A stretch of DNA of 64,000 nucleotides from Pseudotamlana agarivorans (GTDB lineage Bacteria > Bacteroidota > Bacteroidia > Flavobacteriales > Flavobacteriaceae). The notes under the pieces are model-generated. The model did not search any database. It was not told the DNA's origin and saw only the letters and a program-made list of their open reading frames with translations. Below are positions 55,822 through 64,000 of this stretch, in pieces (position 1 is the first letter of the stretch; every line of letters begins with the position of its first letter). The DNA lies in the NCBI RefSeq assembly GCF_018860245.1, contig NZ_JAHKPD010000025.1:122765-186764 (forward strand), given 5' to 3'. A program made the translations under genes and the position numbers.

Positions 55822-56697
55822 TTAAACGGTGTCTATAAAATTCTTTTCTGTTCTATTAAACACGATAAGTCCAAATAAAAAACACCCGATGCTTACTACG
55901 GCTGCATATAAAAAGTAACCTAATGAAAAAGTACCAACACCCAAGGTCATGTATCTAAATAATTCTATAAAAACAGTCATGGGATTATATTCAATTAACC
56001 AGGCATACTCTGGTAATTTCTCTTTAAAATAAGATAATGGATACATGACTGCCGAACCATACATTAACAACTGCATACCAAAGCCTACTAAATAGGTAAA
56101 GTCTCTATACTTGGTGGTTAATGATGAAATAATCATGCCTAAGCCCAGTCCTAGTAAAGCCATAAAACAAATTAAAATAGGAAGCAGTAAAACACTAATG
56201 TTTGGAGCGGCCAAAGCTGCTTTATTAGTGAAAAAAACGAAATAAATATAGAATCCTATAAAGACTAACAAGCGAATACCAAACTTTACCAGGTTTGATA
56301 TCACTACCGACATTGGAGCGATCACCCTAGGAAAATAAACTTTCCCAAAAATACCTTGATTGCTTTTAAACGTACTACTGGTTCCTGTAAAGCATGTACT
56401 AAAATAATTCCAACAGCTTAAACCGGCTAAATTAAACAGAAAAGCGGGGATACCATCTCCTGCTGGGATGTTCGCTAAATTATTAAAAATAAGCGTAAAA
56501 ACAAGTGTAGTAAACAAGGGCTGAATCAAGTACCAAAGTGGCCCTAGTACCGTTTGCTTATAAACGGTAATGATATCACGCTTCACAAAAAGAAACAGTA
56601 AATCTCTATACCTCCAAATTTCTTTAAAGTTTAGGTCTATTAATTTCTTTTTAGGTGAAATGGTATATAACCAATCGGTATTTTCAGTTGAATTCAA
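55822..56697 (-). CDS. wzm: Polysaccharide ABC exporter permease
   Basis: The 291-residue inner-membrane protein of the ABC-2 family has six hydrophobic segments and the landmarks YRDLLFLFVKRDIITVYKQT, LGPLWYLIQPLFTTLVFTLI and YNPMTVFIELFRYMTLGVG. It pairs with wzt to move the lipid-linked glycan to the periplasm. The start is TTG (56695-56697). The 275-base gap upstream contains REP-like elements, so a separate promoter is possible. Confidence 0.93.
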   Translation of the reverse strand: MNSTENTDWLYTISPKKKLIDLNFKEIWRYRDLLFLFVKRDIITVYKQTVLGPLWYLIQPLFTTLVFTLIFNNLANIPAGDGIPAFLFNLAGLSCWNYFSTCFTGTSSTFKSNQGIFGKVYFPRVIAPMSVVISNLVKFGIRLLVFIGFYIYFVFFTNKAALAAPNISVLLLPILICFMALLGLGLGMIISSLTTKYRDFTYLVGFGMQLLMYGSAVMYPLSYFKEKLPEYAWLIEYNPMTVFIELFRYMTLGVGTFSLGYFLYAAVVSIGCFLFGLIVFNRTEKNFIDTV

Positions 56698-56840
56698 AAT
56701 TTATACTTAGAATTATTTTATTTAGTTTTTTAGTTTTATCTATACACTTAGACAGGCATCGTAAACTCATGAATTTTCTTAATGCGTTAGTCTTTGTTTT
56801 TAGAGTCTTACTGTTAGTTAATGTTCCCTTACTAATTTTA

Positions 56841-56920
56841 TGAGATTCTGAAATAAATTCAGAATGACGCTACGACTTAGGTTGACCATCAGATTCTGAA
56901 ACGCGTTCATAATGACGACA
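56841..56920. repeat. Two REP-like elements between wzm and wzc
   Basis: ATTCTGAA (56845-56852) and TTCAGAAT (56858-56865) form an eight-base hairpin followed by GACG. A second copy with AGATTCTGAAACG starts at 56891 and ends in AATGACGACA. A third truncated phrase (GGCATGACGCC) lies near 56960. They belong to the same family as the element at 37243-37316. Confidence 0.65.
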
Positions 56921-56972
56921 CAACTTAGATTTAAGTGATATACCAAATCAAGTTCGGCATGACGCCAAAAAA

Positions 56973-59441
56973 CTAAGCCTTTTTATTGCTCTTAAAAAAA
57001 TGTTTTACCTTTTTAAACAAACCTTGTTTTTTATCATCCTCATGGTAACCGTTGGCATAGTTTCCGTAGCCATAGCCGTAACCGTAGCCGTAACCATAAC
57101 CATAGCCGTATTTGGCCTTTTGATCGTAACCATTATAGACTAAACTGAGGTTTTTTATCTGTTTTGATTTGTACTTTTCATTAATAAAATTAAGCATCCC
57201 TTTTTTCGTATAATCTTGGCGTACCACATAAATAGAAGCATCAACAAAATCTAACAATTCTAAGGCATCGGCTACCAAACCTACCGGCGGTGTATCTAAT
57301 ACGATGTAATCGTACTCTTTTTTTAAAGTACTTATTAAAGTCTTCATATTTTCGCTCAGGAGTAACTCTGAAGGGTTTGGTGGTATTGGCCCAGAAACAA
57401 TGAGGTCTAAATTTTCTACACCACTATTTTGAACCACTTCCTCTAATGTTGATTGTCCGATTAAGTAATTCACCACACCAAGGTCATTTTTAATCTTGAA
57501 ATCACCAAAAATCTTAGGCTTTCTTAGATCTAAACCTAATAAGATGGTTTTCTTTCCGCTTAAAGCGAAAACGGTTGCCATATTAATGGAGCAAAATGTT
57601 TTTCCTTCACCACTTACAGATGAGGTTAACATAATCGTTTTTGATCCGTTGAAATCCTTTGTTTTGTAGTAATACTGCAAATTACTTCGTATTGCTCTAA
57701 AGGATTCTGCAACTGCCGATTTTGGTTTTCGATGTACTACTAAATTATTATCAAGCGTATTTTTACCAACCACGCCTAACAACGGAATGGTAGATAGTTT
57801 TTCAATATCCATCGGACTATGAATATTATTATCTAAAAAGGTTAAAACAAAGGCGATTACTAAAGGCAACAACAAAGCTGCAAAAAAAGCAAAAACGTAA
57901 CGCACATTTAAATTTCTTCCCAATACTGTCGCCCCTGTATTTTTAGCAGGGTCTACTATTAAAATATCTGAAACATTGGAGGCTTTTATAATTTCTGCTT
58001 CTCCTCGTTTGGCCAGAAACACATTATAGGTTTGCTCGCTTAAGGTGTATTGACGCTTAATGGTTAGGAGTTTTTGCTGATCTTCAGGAAGTTTACTAAA
58101 TTCAGATTCCACCTTATGCAAGTTTCCATAAACAGATTCTAGATCTCTTCTAAGGATGCTCGTTACCGAACTGATATTCTCCAAAAGCACATTTTTTAAG
58201 CCTTCTATTTGTCGGTTTAAATCACTAAATATCGAAGCATCATTTTTAACAGAATATTGCAATTTTGATTTCTGAACCGAAAGCTCGTTTATTTTAGCCA
58301 CATTAGACAAAATATTCGGATCGGCAACTCCAGAAATGGAAGGCGCAGGAACATCTGTAAACGAATTACTGGTTAGCAAATAGTTTTTAAGAAGGGCGTA
58401 ATAATCTAACTGCTTGTTAATGGATTCTTTTTCTTCTTCGTACTTCGAGAGCTTCTCATTCAACAAAGTACCGTCACTATCCAACTGATAAATTTTATTC
58501 TCCTTTCGGTAATCATTCAATTCTGTTGCGTTATCAGTCATTTCAACTTTAACCCGTGATATCTGATCGTCTATAAACTGAATGGCGTTGGTAACATATT
58601 GGTTTTTTCTACTTAATTGATCTTCACTTAAAACAGCCACCACCTCATTGAGATAATCCACAATTTTCTCGGTGTTTTTATCTATTAAAGTAAGATCTAA
58701 TATGGGAGAAGATTTTAAATTATTAACCCCCATTCTGGCGTTATAACTAGCCACTACGCTATTAAAATTATTAAACTGAATAAAAAATTCGGACCCTGGT
58801 GCCGCTTTTCTATTTTCAGCCAACTGCACAATCCCTTTAAAAAAAGGTAATACAATAGGTTCGCCTAACTTAAAGGTTTCTTTAAATACCCCCACAGGTA
58901 CATCGACTCTGGAAATTTCCTTGGTATTAAAATTTTGAACCGATACCGTAGATCCTGTAAACTCTGCACTTAACTCAAAAGCATCCTGTTCTAAAAAAGT
59001 AATTTTAATGGGTATACCAATTAGTTGTCCGAAATCATTATCCTGATAAAAACGAAAAGGTGCGGCCTTATAAATATCCTGCTTTCTAAAACGTCCTGCT
59101 TTTAAATAGGTTTTATAGAACTCTAAACGGTCTACTACTTTTTCATGATGTGATCGCGACTTTAAGGTCACAATCGTAGTTTGTACTTTCGCCGTGACCC
59201 CACCCCAGTTAAAAGTTAAACTGGCATTCGATGTGAATAGTGGATTGCTATCATCTTCAACAGAAATTTTTGTTCCTAAGCGGTATGAAAACTCTTCGCG
59301 TATATTTTTTTGATATACAAAAAAGACACCTATAGCTAAAAGCAGCACAAACAACTTCCAGTAACTTAAGGCTCTAAATAAAAACTTTTTTATGTCGAAG
59401 CTGGATGCTGATGATTCCGAAGCCTCAAATTCTTCCGTCAT
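56973..59441 (-). CDS. wzc: Polysaccharide biosynthesis tyrosine autokinase Wzc
   Basis: Wzc couples chain-length control to export by cycling autophosphorylation. The protein is 822 residues, a normal length. It has an N-terminal membrane helix (about 28-46), a periplasmic Wzz-like region with coiled coils (about 280-480), a second helix (515-537), and a cytoplasmic BY-kinase domain with Walker A SSVSGEGKT (607-614), Walker A' ILLGLDLRKPK and Walker B YIVLDTPPV. The C-terminal tyrosine cluster is an exact (Tyr-Gly)8 run at 57068-57117, followed by NYANGY. Tyrosine-rich tails are usual, but such a regular one is striking. wza lies 10 bases upstream. Confidence 0.94.
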   Translation of the reverse strand: MTEEFEASESSASSFDIKKFLFRALSYWKLFVLLLAIGVFFVYQKNIREEFSYRLGTKISVEDDSNPLFTSNASLTFNWGGVTAKVQTTIVTLKSRSHHEKVVDRLEFYKTYLKAGRFRKQDIYKAAPFRFYQDNDFGQLIGIPIKITFLEQDAFELSAEFTGSTVSVQNFNTKEISRVDVPVGVFKETFKLGEPIVLPFFKGIVQLAENRKAAPGSEFFIQFNNFNSVVASYNARMGVNNLKSSPILDLTLIDKNTEKIVDYLNEVVAVLSEDQLSRKNQYVTNAIQFIDDQISRVKVEMTDNATELNDYRKENKIYQLDSDGTLLNEKLSKYEEEKESINKQLDYYALLKNYLLTSNSFTDVPAPSISGVADPNILSNVAKINELSVQKSKLQYSVKNDASIFSDLNRQIEGLKNVLLENISSVTSILRRDLESVYGNLHKVESEFSKLPEDQQKLLTIKRQYTLSEQTYNVFLAKRGEAEIIKASNVSDILIVDPAKNTGATVLGRNLNVRYVFAFFAALLLPLVIAFVLTFLDNNIHSPMDIEKLSTIPLLGVVGKNTLDNNLVVHRKPKSAVAESFRAIRSNLQYYYKTKDFNGSKTIMLTSSVSGEGKTFCSINMATVFALSGKKTILLGLDLRKPKIFGDFKIKNDLGVVNYLIGQSTLEEVVQNSGVENLDLIVSGPIPPNPSELLLSENMKTLISTLKKEYDYIVLDTPPVGLVADALELLDFVDASIYVVRQDYTKKGMLNFINEKYKSKQIKNLSLVYNGYDQKAKYGYGYGYGYGYGYGYGNYANGYHEDDKKQGLFKKVKHFFKSNKKA

Positions 59442-59451
59442 AGTTTCGAAA

Positions 59452-60258
59452 TTAAAAACTCTTTGTTAATACGTAAAGGGAGGTAATACCTGCCAAAATA
59501 GACATCACCGTTGCAAAATTTTGCATAACGGTTTGTCCAGCACCAAAAACCTTACGTTTTAATGGTTTAACTAATATGATATCATTGGGTTGAATGTAGT
59601 AATACGGGGAATTCATAGCTTTTATATCGGTTAAATCGATATGATGAATACGTTGCCCATCGGGATATTGCCGCACTATTAATATATCTTTTCTGTTTCC
59701 TGTAAGCATCACATCACCAGCATTAGCTAAAGCATCAATAATATTTACCCGGTCTTCAAATATGGTATAAATCCCTGTACCATTAACCTCGCCTGTAACC
59801 GTATAAGTCACCCCAGGCAGCCTTACCGTGACAAACAACTCGGCGGTTTCTTTAAAATATTGTTCTAGAAGTTCTTTTTTAACCAATGCTTCAATTTCTG
59901 TAGTGGTATAGCCCAAAACGGTGATTTCACCAAGTATGGGAAACTTAATTTTACCGTGATCGTCCACGGTAAAGCCGTTAAAATACAACGAGGATTGACT
60001 TTGACCATTTGATGAATTCGTATTCGTATTACCTTGAATCGGATTAAATATTCTGGTAAGTTCTTCGTCTAAAGCCTTCACATTGATGCTTAACAGGTCA
60101 TTAACCTGTACCTTATAAGGTTTAGGCAGTTCACGTAATACGGGAATGGTATCATTACCATCACTATGATCTTGCAGATATACGACATCTTTATTAGTGA
60201 TGCAAGACACAAAAACAGTGTTTACCACCACGAAAACTACAAGAAACCATTTCTTCAT
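59452..60258 (-). CDS. wza: Polysaccharide export outer-membrane lipoprotein Wza
   Basis: Wza forms the outer-membrane/periplasmic export channel. The reading frame is open to 60396, but I choose the ATG at 60256-60258, because it gives a proper lipoprotein signal (KKWFLVVFVVVNTVFVSC, Cys19) and avoids overlap with the divergent ABC-F promoter. The 268-residue protein has the poly-export block YKVQVNDLLSINVKALDEEL and SLBB-like regions (TYTVTGEVNGTGIYTIFEDR, NRKDILIVRQYPDG), ending with one C-terminal hydrophobic segment (ATVMSILAGITSLYVL). Confidence 0.9.
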   Translation of the reverse strand: MKKWFLVVFVVVNTVFVSCITNKDVVYLQDHSDGNDTIPVLRELPKPYKVQVNDLLSINVKALDEELTRIFNPIQGNTNTNSSNGQSQSSLYFNGFTVDDHGKIKFPILGEITVLGYTTTEIEALVKKELLEQYFKETAELFVTVRLPGVTYTVTGEVNGTGIYTIFEDRVNIIDALANAGDVMLTGNRKDILIVRQYPDGQRIHHIDLTDIKAMNSPYYYIQPNDIILVKPLKRKVFGAGQTVMQNFATVMSILAGITSLYVLTKSF

Positions 60259-60279
60259 ATAAGGGAACTTTTTCAAACA

Positions 60280-60287
60280 CAAATATA
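60280..60287 (-). promoter_or_regulatory. Candidate -7 element of the wza-wzc operon
   Basis: On the minus strand TATATTTG matches TAnnTTTG and lies 21 bases before the chosen wza ATG. About 22 bases further upstream is TTTC, a weak -33 box. It supports the shorter wza start. Confidence 0.5.
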
Positions 60288-60297
60288 ACTTTTCGAC

Positions 60298-60328
60298 TTG
60301 AACCATGAAACTTATGCCGTTATTTTTG
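60298..60328 (+). promoter_or_regulatory. Candidate promoter of the ABC-F gene
   Basis: TTG at 60298-60300, then a 20-base spacer and TATTTTTG at 60321-60328, fit the Bacteroidota pattern. The TTG start of the ABC-F gene is 37 bases on. Confidence 0.45.
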
Positions 60329-60365
60329 TTTTTTGTACGTTCTTTGCAAAAAAAACAAATAGACT

Positions 60366-62228
60366 TTGAATTATTTAACTGTTGAAAACATATCAAAATC
60401 TTACGGGGAGCATGTGCTTTTTGAAGACATTTCTTTTAGTGTTCATAAAGATCAGAAAATTGCTTTTGTCGCTAAAAACGGGACCGGAAAAACTTCCATC
60501 CTAAATATTCTTTCTGGTGATGATCAAGCCGATTCTGGAAATGTGATTTACCGAAAAGATATTAAAGTCTCCTTCCTGTCGCAAGACCCTAAATTTGATC
60601 CTAACTTAACGGTTGAAGAAACTATTTTCGCTAGCGACAGCCCGATCTTAAAAGTGATCGCCAATTACGAAAAATCACTTTTAAATCCTGAAGACACCGA
60701 TGCTTACCAAGCGGCTTTTGAAGCTATGGAACGCCATCAGGCTTGGGATTTTGAAACACTTTATAAGCAGATTCTTTTCAAGCTGAAACTGGACAAACTC
60801 GATATGAAGGTTAGCGTGCTTTCTGGCGGACAAAAAAAACGTCTAGCACTTGCCAATGCTTTAATTAACAAACCCGACCTTTTAATTCTTGATGAACCTA
60901 CCAACCACCTCGATTTAGAAATGATTGAATGGCTGGAAGCCTTTTTTGCCAAGGAAAACATCACCCTTTTTATGGTAACGCACGACCGCTACTTCCTAGA
61001 GCGTGTGTGTAATGAAATTATTGAGCTCGATGAAGGCCTTATGTACAGTTACAAAGGCAACTACTCCTATTACCTTGAAAAACGCGAAGCACGTATTGAA
61101 CGTGAAGCCGTTGAAACAGGTAAAGCCAAACAACTTTTTAAAAAGGAACTGGATTGGATGCGTCGTCAACCTAAAGCCAGAACCACAAAATCTAAATCTC
61201 GTATTGACGATTTTGCCGATATTAAACACCGCGCGCACCAACGTCGAAACGACCACCAAGTGCAACTTGAACTTAATATGGAACGCATAGGAAGTAAAAT
61301 CCTTGAGTTTCATAAAGTAGGCAAAGCTTTTAAAGACAAAGTCATTCTTGATAATTTTGAATACAACTTTAAAAAAGGGGAACGTGTAGGTATTATTGGA
61401 AAAAATGGCACGGGAAAAACCACTTTTCTAAATATCCTTACCCAAACAGCACAACCAGACTCCGGGAAAGTTGTTAAAGGGGAAACCGTAAAATTTGGTT
61501 ACTACACGCAAAACGGCATCACCATTAAGCCCGAACAGAAGGTTATTGATGTGATTCGTGAGTTTGGTGACTATATTCCTCTAAAAAAAGGACGCCAAAT
61601 TAGTGCACAGCAACTTTTAGAACGCTTTTTATTCAGTAGAAAAAAACAATACGATTTTGTTGAAAAACTAAGTGGTGGCGAACGCAAACGTTTATACTTG
61701 TGTACGGTTTTAATTCAGAATCCGAATTTTTTAATTCTCGATGAGCCTACCAACGATTTAGATATTGTTACGCTAAACGTGCTTGAAAGTTTCTTATTAG
61801 ATTTCCCTGGCTGTATTATCGTGGTCTCTCACGACCGTTATTTCATGGATAAAGTCGTCGATCACCTTTTTGTTTTTAGAGGTGAAGGCGTTATTGAAGA
61901 CTTCCCTGGGAATTATACCGATTATCGTGTTTATGAGGATAGCCAGCCTACTGTTTCTGCTGTTACCGAGGAGAAAAAAGATAACAAATCACAGAAGCAA
62001 AACGAAATCGCTAAACTGTCCTACAACGAAGAAAAAGAGCTTAAAAACATTGAAAGCAAGCTTAAATCTCTGACTTATGACAAAAAAGAACTAGAAAATA
62101 AATTCAACAACCCAGATTTAACACAGGATCAAATCAATAAACTGTCTGATGACTTACAGAAAATAATTGACGTCATGGACCAGAAGGAAGAACGTTGGTT
62201 TGAGTTATCGGCGAAGTTGGAGGGATAG
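60366..62228 (+). CDS. ABC-F family ATPase (Uup-like)
   Basis: ABC-F proteins have two ATPase domains on one chain, no membrane part, and act on ribosomes. The 620-residue protein has Walker A motifs AKNGTGKT (first domain, with Ala at the first position instead of Gly) and GKNGTGKT (second), signatures LSGGQKKRLALA and LSGGERKRLYLC, Walker B LDEPTNHLD and LDEPTNDLD, an inter-domain linker of about 80 residues, and a C-terminal coiled coil (about 545-620). The coiled-coil tail is typical of Uup. The start is TTG at 60366. It is divergent from wza. Confidence 0.92.
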   Translation: MNYLTVENISKSYGEHVLFEDISFSVHKDQKIAFVAKNGTGKTSILNILSGDDQADSGNVIYRKDIKVSFLSQDPKFDPNLTVEETIFASDSPILKVIANYEKSLLNPEDTDAYQAAFEAMERHQAWDFETLYKQILFKLKLDKLDMKVSVLSGGQKKRLALANALINKPDLLILDEPTNHLDLEMIEWLEAFFAKENITLFMVTHDRYFLERVCNEIIELDEGLMYSYKGNYSYYLEKREARIEREAVETGKAKQLFKKELDWMRRQPKARTTKSKSRIDDFADIKHRAHQRRNDHQVQLELNMERIGSKILEFHKVGKAFKDKVILDNFEYNFKKGERVGIIGKNGTGKTTFLNILTQTAQPDSGKVVKGETVKFGYYTQNGITIKPEQKVIDVIREFGDYIPLKKGRQISAQQLLERFLFSRKKQYDFVEKLSGGERKRLYLCTVLIQNPNFLILDEPTNDLDIVTLNVLESFLLDFPGCIIVVSHDRYFMDKVVDHLFVFRGEGVIEDFPGNYTDYRVYEDSQPTVSAVTEEKKDNKSQKQNEIAKLSYNEEKELKNIESKLKSLTYDKKELENKFNNPDLTQDQINKLSDDLQKIIDVMDQKEERWFELSAKLEG

Positions 62229-62775
62229 TTGATGGTTTTTTGTTATTAGTTATTGGCTATTACGCGGAGTTTCTTTTAGTGAAAAATTAAAAGTGAAAAG
62301 TGAAAAATGGCCTAAAAAAGAATATCAACACATAAGAATTAAACACCGATTGCACAGATAACCACGAAGTTTTTTTCAGACACAGATTTCACAGATTATC
62401 ACAGATTTTTTTGTTTGTTAGAATTAAACACTTGACTATTGACTTTTAACTTTGAATATTCAACTTCATATATTGGCTAATTTTTAATTTTTCCTTTTTC
62501 ATTATTAATTGAACGACTGTTTATTTGTTGAATCGATTAATCGTTCACCTTTGACTGTTGACTGTTGACTGTTTACTGAACTTTCAACTTCCTGGTTAAT
62601 TTTTAATTTTTCCTTTTTAATTATTAATTGAACGACTGTTTATCCGTTGATTCGTTTATTTGTTGAGCCGGCAACTAGGGTTGAGACTTTTGACCATTGA
62701 CCATTGACTGTTGACCATTGACTGAACTTTCAACTTCTAATATTGATTAATTTTTCACTTTTAATTTTTCACTTT
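62229..62775. repeat. Intergenic repeat cluster D
   Basis: The 547-base gap after the ABC-F gene is made of short repeated phrases: AAAAATTAAAAGTGAAAAGTG, CACAGATTTCACAGATTATC, (TTGACTG)n, GAACTTTCAACTTC, TTTTTAATTTTTCC and GAACGACTGTTTATTTGTTG. The units are related to array E at the right edge. No gene is supported. Confidence 0.8.
62565..62661 (+). repeat. Left direct repeat flanking the PIN/DUF6364 pair
   Basis: This 97-base stretch recurs at 63561-63657 with a constant offset of 996 and about four mismatches. The two copies bracket the toxin-antitoxin pair. Confidence 0.7.
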
Positions 62776-63198
62776 TCACTTAATTCGCAACGACTTTAAA
62801 AACTCATCGGCGGTCATTACGGGTAATAGTGATTTTTTGAAGTCCTTGCCATTTCTTGTGATAATCACTTCACAATCAGAATCGGCAGCACTAAAATACT
62901 GCAAAGCATCTTCAAAATCAGCTATGTTTGAATTTAGTCCCTTTTCAATAGTATGCGAATCTAATGCACATATTTCACAAATTATTTTAAACTTTCTTAG
63001 CTTTTCCCTCGCTATTTTTGCATTCTCAAATTTTGAAATGAAATAATTTACGGTGGCAAACGAAATTGGAGAAACCACCATGCTTAATTTTTCCTTTTCC
63101 GCTAAAGTGGCTATCTTGGCTATGGCATCATAAAAAGGTTGTCGTTCTCCCAAAAAATCTAACATGATATTGGTATCAATAAAAATCCTCCTGCTCAT
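62776..63198 (-). CDS. PIN-domain toxin (VapC-like ribonuclease)
   Basis: PIN toxins are Mg2+-dependent ribonucleases that cut RNA such as tRNA or mRNA. The 140-residue protein has FIDTNIMLDFL with D8, DFEDALQYF with D97, and VIITRNGKDF with N116/D119. At the usual second acidic position it reads SPISFATVNYF, so this acidic residue is less clear. Its ATG overlaps the antitoxin's stop by four bases, which is standard for type II pairs. Confidence 0.87.
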   Translation of the reverse strand: MSRRIFIDTNIMLDFLGERQPFYDAIAKIATLAEKEKLSMVVSPISFATVNYFISKFENAKIAREKLRKFKIICEICALDSHTIEKGLNSNIADFEDALQYFSAADSDCEVIITRNGKDFKKSLLPVMTADEFLKSLRIK

Positions 63199-63443
63199 TT
63201 GTACTTCTCCATTAAATGATCAGTATATTCCTTTTTATAGTCTAAATCTGTTGGAATTTCTGTTCCTGTGGCAATACTTTTTACAAAAGGAGAAATCTCA
63301 AATTCAGGATTATCCGATGTACTCGTTAGCGATTGCAAATAAGCCTCAACAATTCGAGATAAACTCATTTTTTTGTTGGAAGCATAAGCCTTTGCCTTTT
63401 CGATAATCTCTTGATTTAGCTTCAATGTTAACTTGGTATCCAT
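63195..63443 (-). CDS. DUF6364-family antitoxin
   Basis: The 82-residue protein starts DTKLTLKLNQEIIEKAKAYA, a ribbon-helix-helix-like strand and helix that would dimerise and bind DNA, and has MSLSRIVEAYLQSL as the second helix. The C-terminal acidic stretch (about 48-82) should cover the toxin active site. It is first in the two-gene operon and probably represses it. Confidence 0.8.
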   Translation of the reverse strand: MDTKLTLKLNQEIIEKAKAYASNKKMSLSRIVEAYLQSLTSTSDNPEFEISPFVKSIATGTEIPTDLDYKKEYTDHLMEKYK

Positions 63444-63465
63444 AATATTGATGTTAATACAAATG

Positions 63466-63500
63466 TTATACGTACAAATATAATGAATTAATGCGTATAA
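63466..63500 (-). promoter_or_regulatory. Promoter and operator of the PIN/DUF6364 operon
   Basis: TATATTTG on the minus strand (63482-63475) fits the -7 consensus. It lies between the arms TTATACG (63466-63472) and CGTATAA (63494-63500), a perfect seven-base inverted repeat spaced by 21 bases. Autoregulation by the antitoxin would fit this arrangement. Confidence 0.45.
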
Positions 63501-64000
63501 ATATTGTTTATTTGTTGATTTGGAAACTGTTGATTCGTTGAATCGTTTATTTGTTCACCTTTGACTGTTTACTGAACTTTCAACTTCTTGGTTAATTTTT
63601 AATTTTTCCTTTTTAATTATTAATTGAACGACTGTTTATTCGTTGAATCGTTTATTCGTTCACCTTTGACTGTTGACTGTTGACTGTTGACTGTTGACAG
63701 TTTACTGAACTTTCAACTTCTTGGTTAATTTTTAATTTTTCCTTTTTAATTATTAATTGAACGACTGTTTATTTGTTGAATCGTTTATTTGTTCACCTTT
63801 GACTCTTGACTGTTGACTGTTGACTGTTGACAGTTTACTGAACTTTCAACTTCTTGGTTAATTTTTAATTTTTCCTTTTTAATTATTAATTGAACGACTG
63901 TTTATTCGTTGAATCGTTTATTCGTTCAACTTTAACTGTTGACTGTTGACTGTTGACAGTTTACTGAACTTTCAACTTCTTGGTTAATTTTTAATTTTTC
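63501..64000. repeat. Tandem 133-bp repeat array E, open at the window edge
   Basis: Measured at GAACTTTCAACTTC, copies start at 63574, 63707, 63840 and 63966, so the periods are 133, 133 and 126. Each unit contains (TGACTGT)n heptamers, TTTTTAATTTTTCC and GAACGACTGTTTATTCG. The seven-base shortening of the last period equals one heptamer. The array continues beyond the window. Confidence 0.88.

Noticed and set aside
60259..60396. N-terminal extension of Wza by 46 residues
   Set aside because: The extension overlaps the divergent ABC-F start and its promoter, and hides the lipoprotein signal that begins at 60258.
62229..64000. Transposon or insertion-sequence ends around the PIN pair
   Set aside because: No transposase, no terminal inverted repeats and no target-site duplication; the flanks are direct repeats instead.

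Overview
The window looks like chromosomal DNA of a member of the Flavobacteriaceae (phylum Bacteroidota). It is AT-rich, and several promoters fit the Bacteroidota pattern (TTTG or TTG, about 18-20 bases, then TAnnTTTG). It carries a PorV/PorQ-family protein linked to type IX secretion, a DUF4105 gene, a DUF6364/PIN pair, and long AT-rich intergenic repeats. No rRNA, tRNA or CRISPR array was seen.

Layout. (1) 1-11.2 kb is housekeeping and envelope: recQ (cut by the window edge), then kdsD-tatC-CMD-lptB on the plus strand, an SPFH protein with a small ribbon-helix-helix protein, DUF808, pssA, and a PorV-like gene coupled to a DUF4105 gene. (2) 11.3-16.3 kb, minus strand, is the distal end of a surface-polysaccharide cluster: initiating sugar-phosphate transferase, two GT4 enzymes and an O-antigen-ligase/polymerase-like membrane protein. 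(3) 16.3-28.5 kb is an accessory island filled with a modular intergenic repeat family. In it sit a PAAR / giant peptidoglycan-hydrolase effector / three-lipoprotein operon, which I read as a contractile-injection effector with candidate immunity proteins, and a class II Fic protein bracketed by 161-bp direct repeats with one mismatch. (4) 28.5-60.3 kb, minus strand, is the main polysaccharide cluster: about 16 glycosyltransferases, nonulosonic-acid genes (a NeuB-like synthase without its SAF domain, and a NeuA-phosphatase fusion), an MBOAT/SGNH acylation pair, a hexapeptide acyltransferase, acyltransferase 3, an FkbM methyltransferase, ABC exporter Wzm/Wzt with a carbohydrate-binding tail, tyrosine autokinase Wzc with a (Tyr-Gly)8 tail, and lipoprotein Wza. 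(5) 60.3-64 kb holds a divergent ABC-F gene, then a DUF6364/PIN toxin-antitoxin pair lying between copies of a second repeat family that becomes a 133-bp tandem array at the right edge.

How it fits together. The cluster probably builds a decorated, nonulosonate-containing surface glycan on a polyprenyl carrier. Wzm/Wzt would export it, and Wzc/Wza could handle length control and outer-membrane passage. The toxin-like genes (effector/immunity, Fic, PIN) are the parts set between repeats, which suggests that the repeats help exchange or excise such cassettes. That last point is inference. The repeat coordinates and identities were read directly from the sequence by hand.
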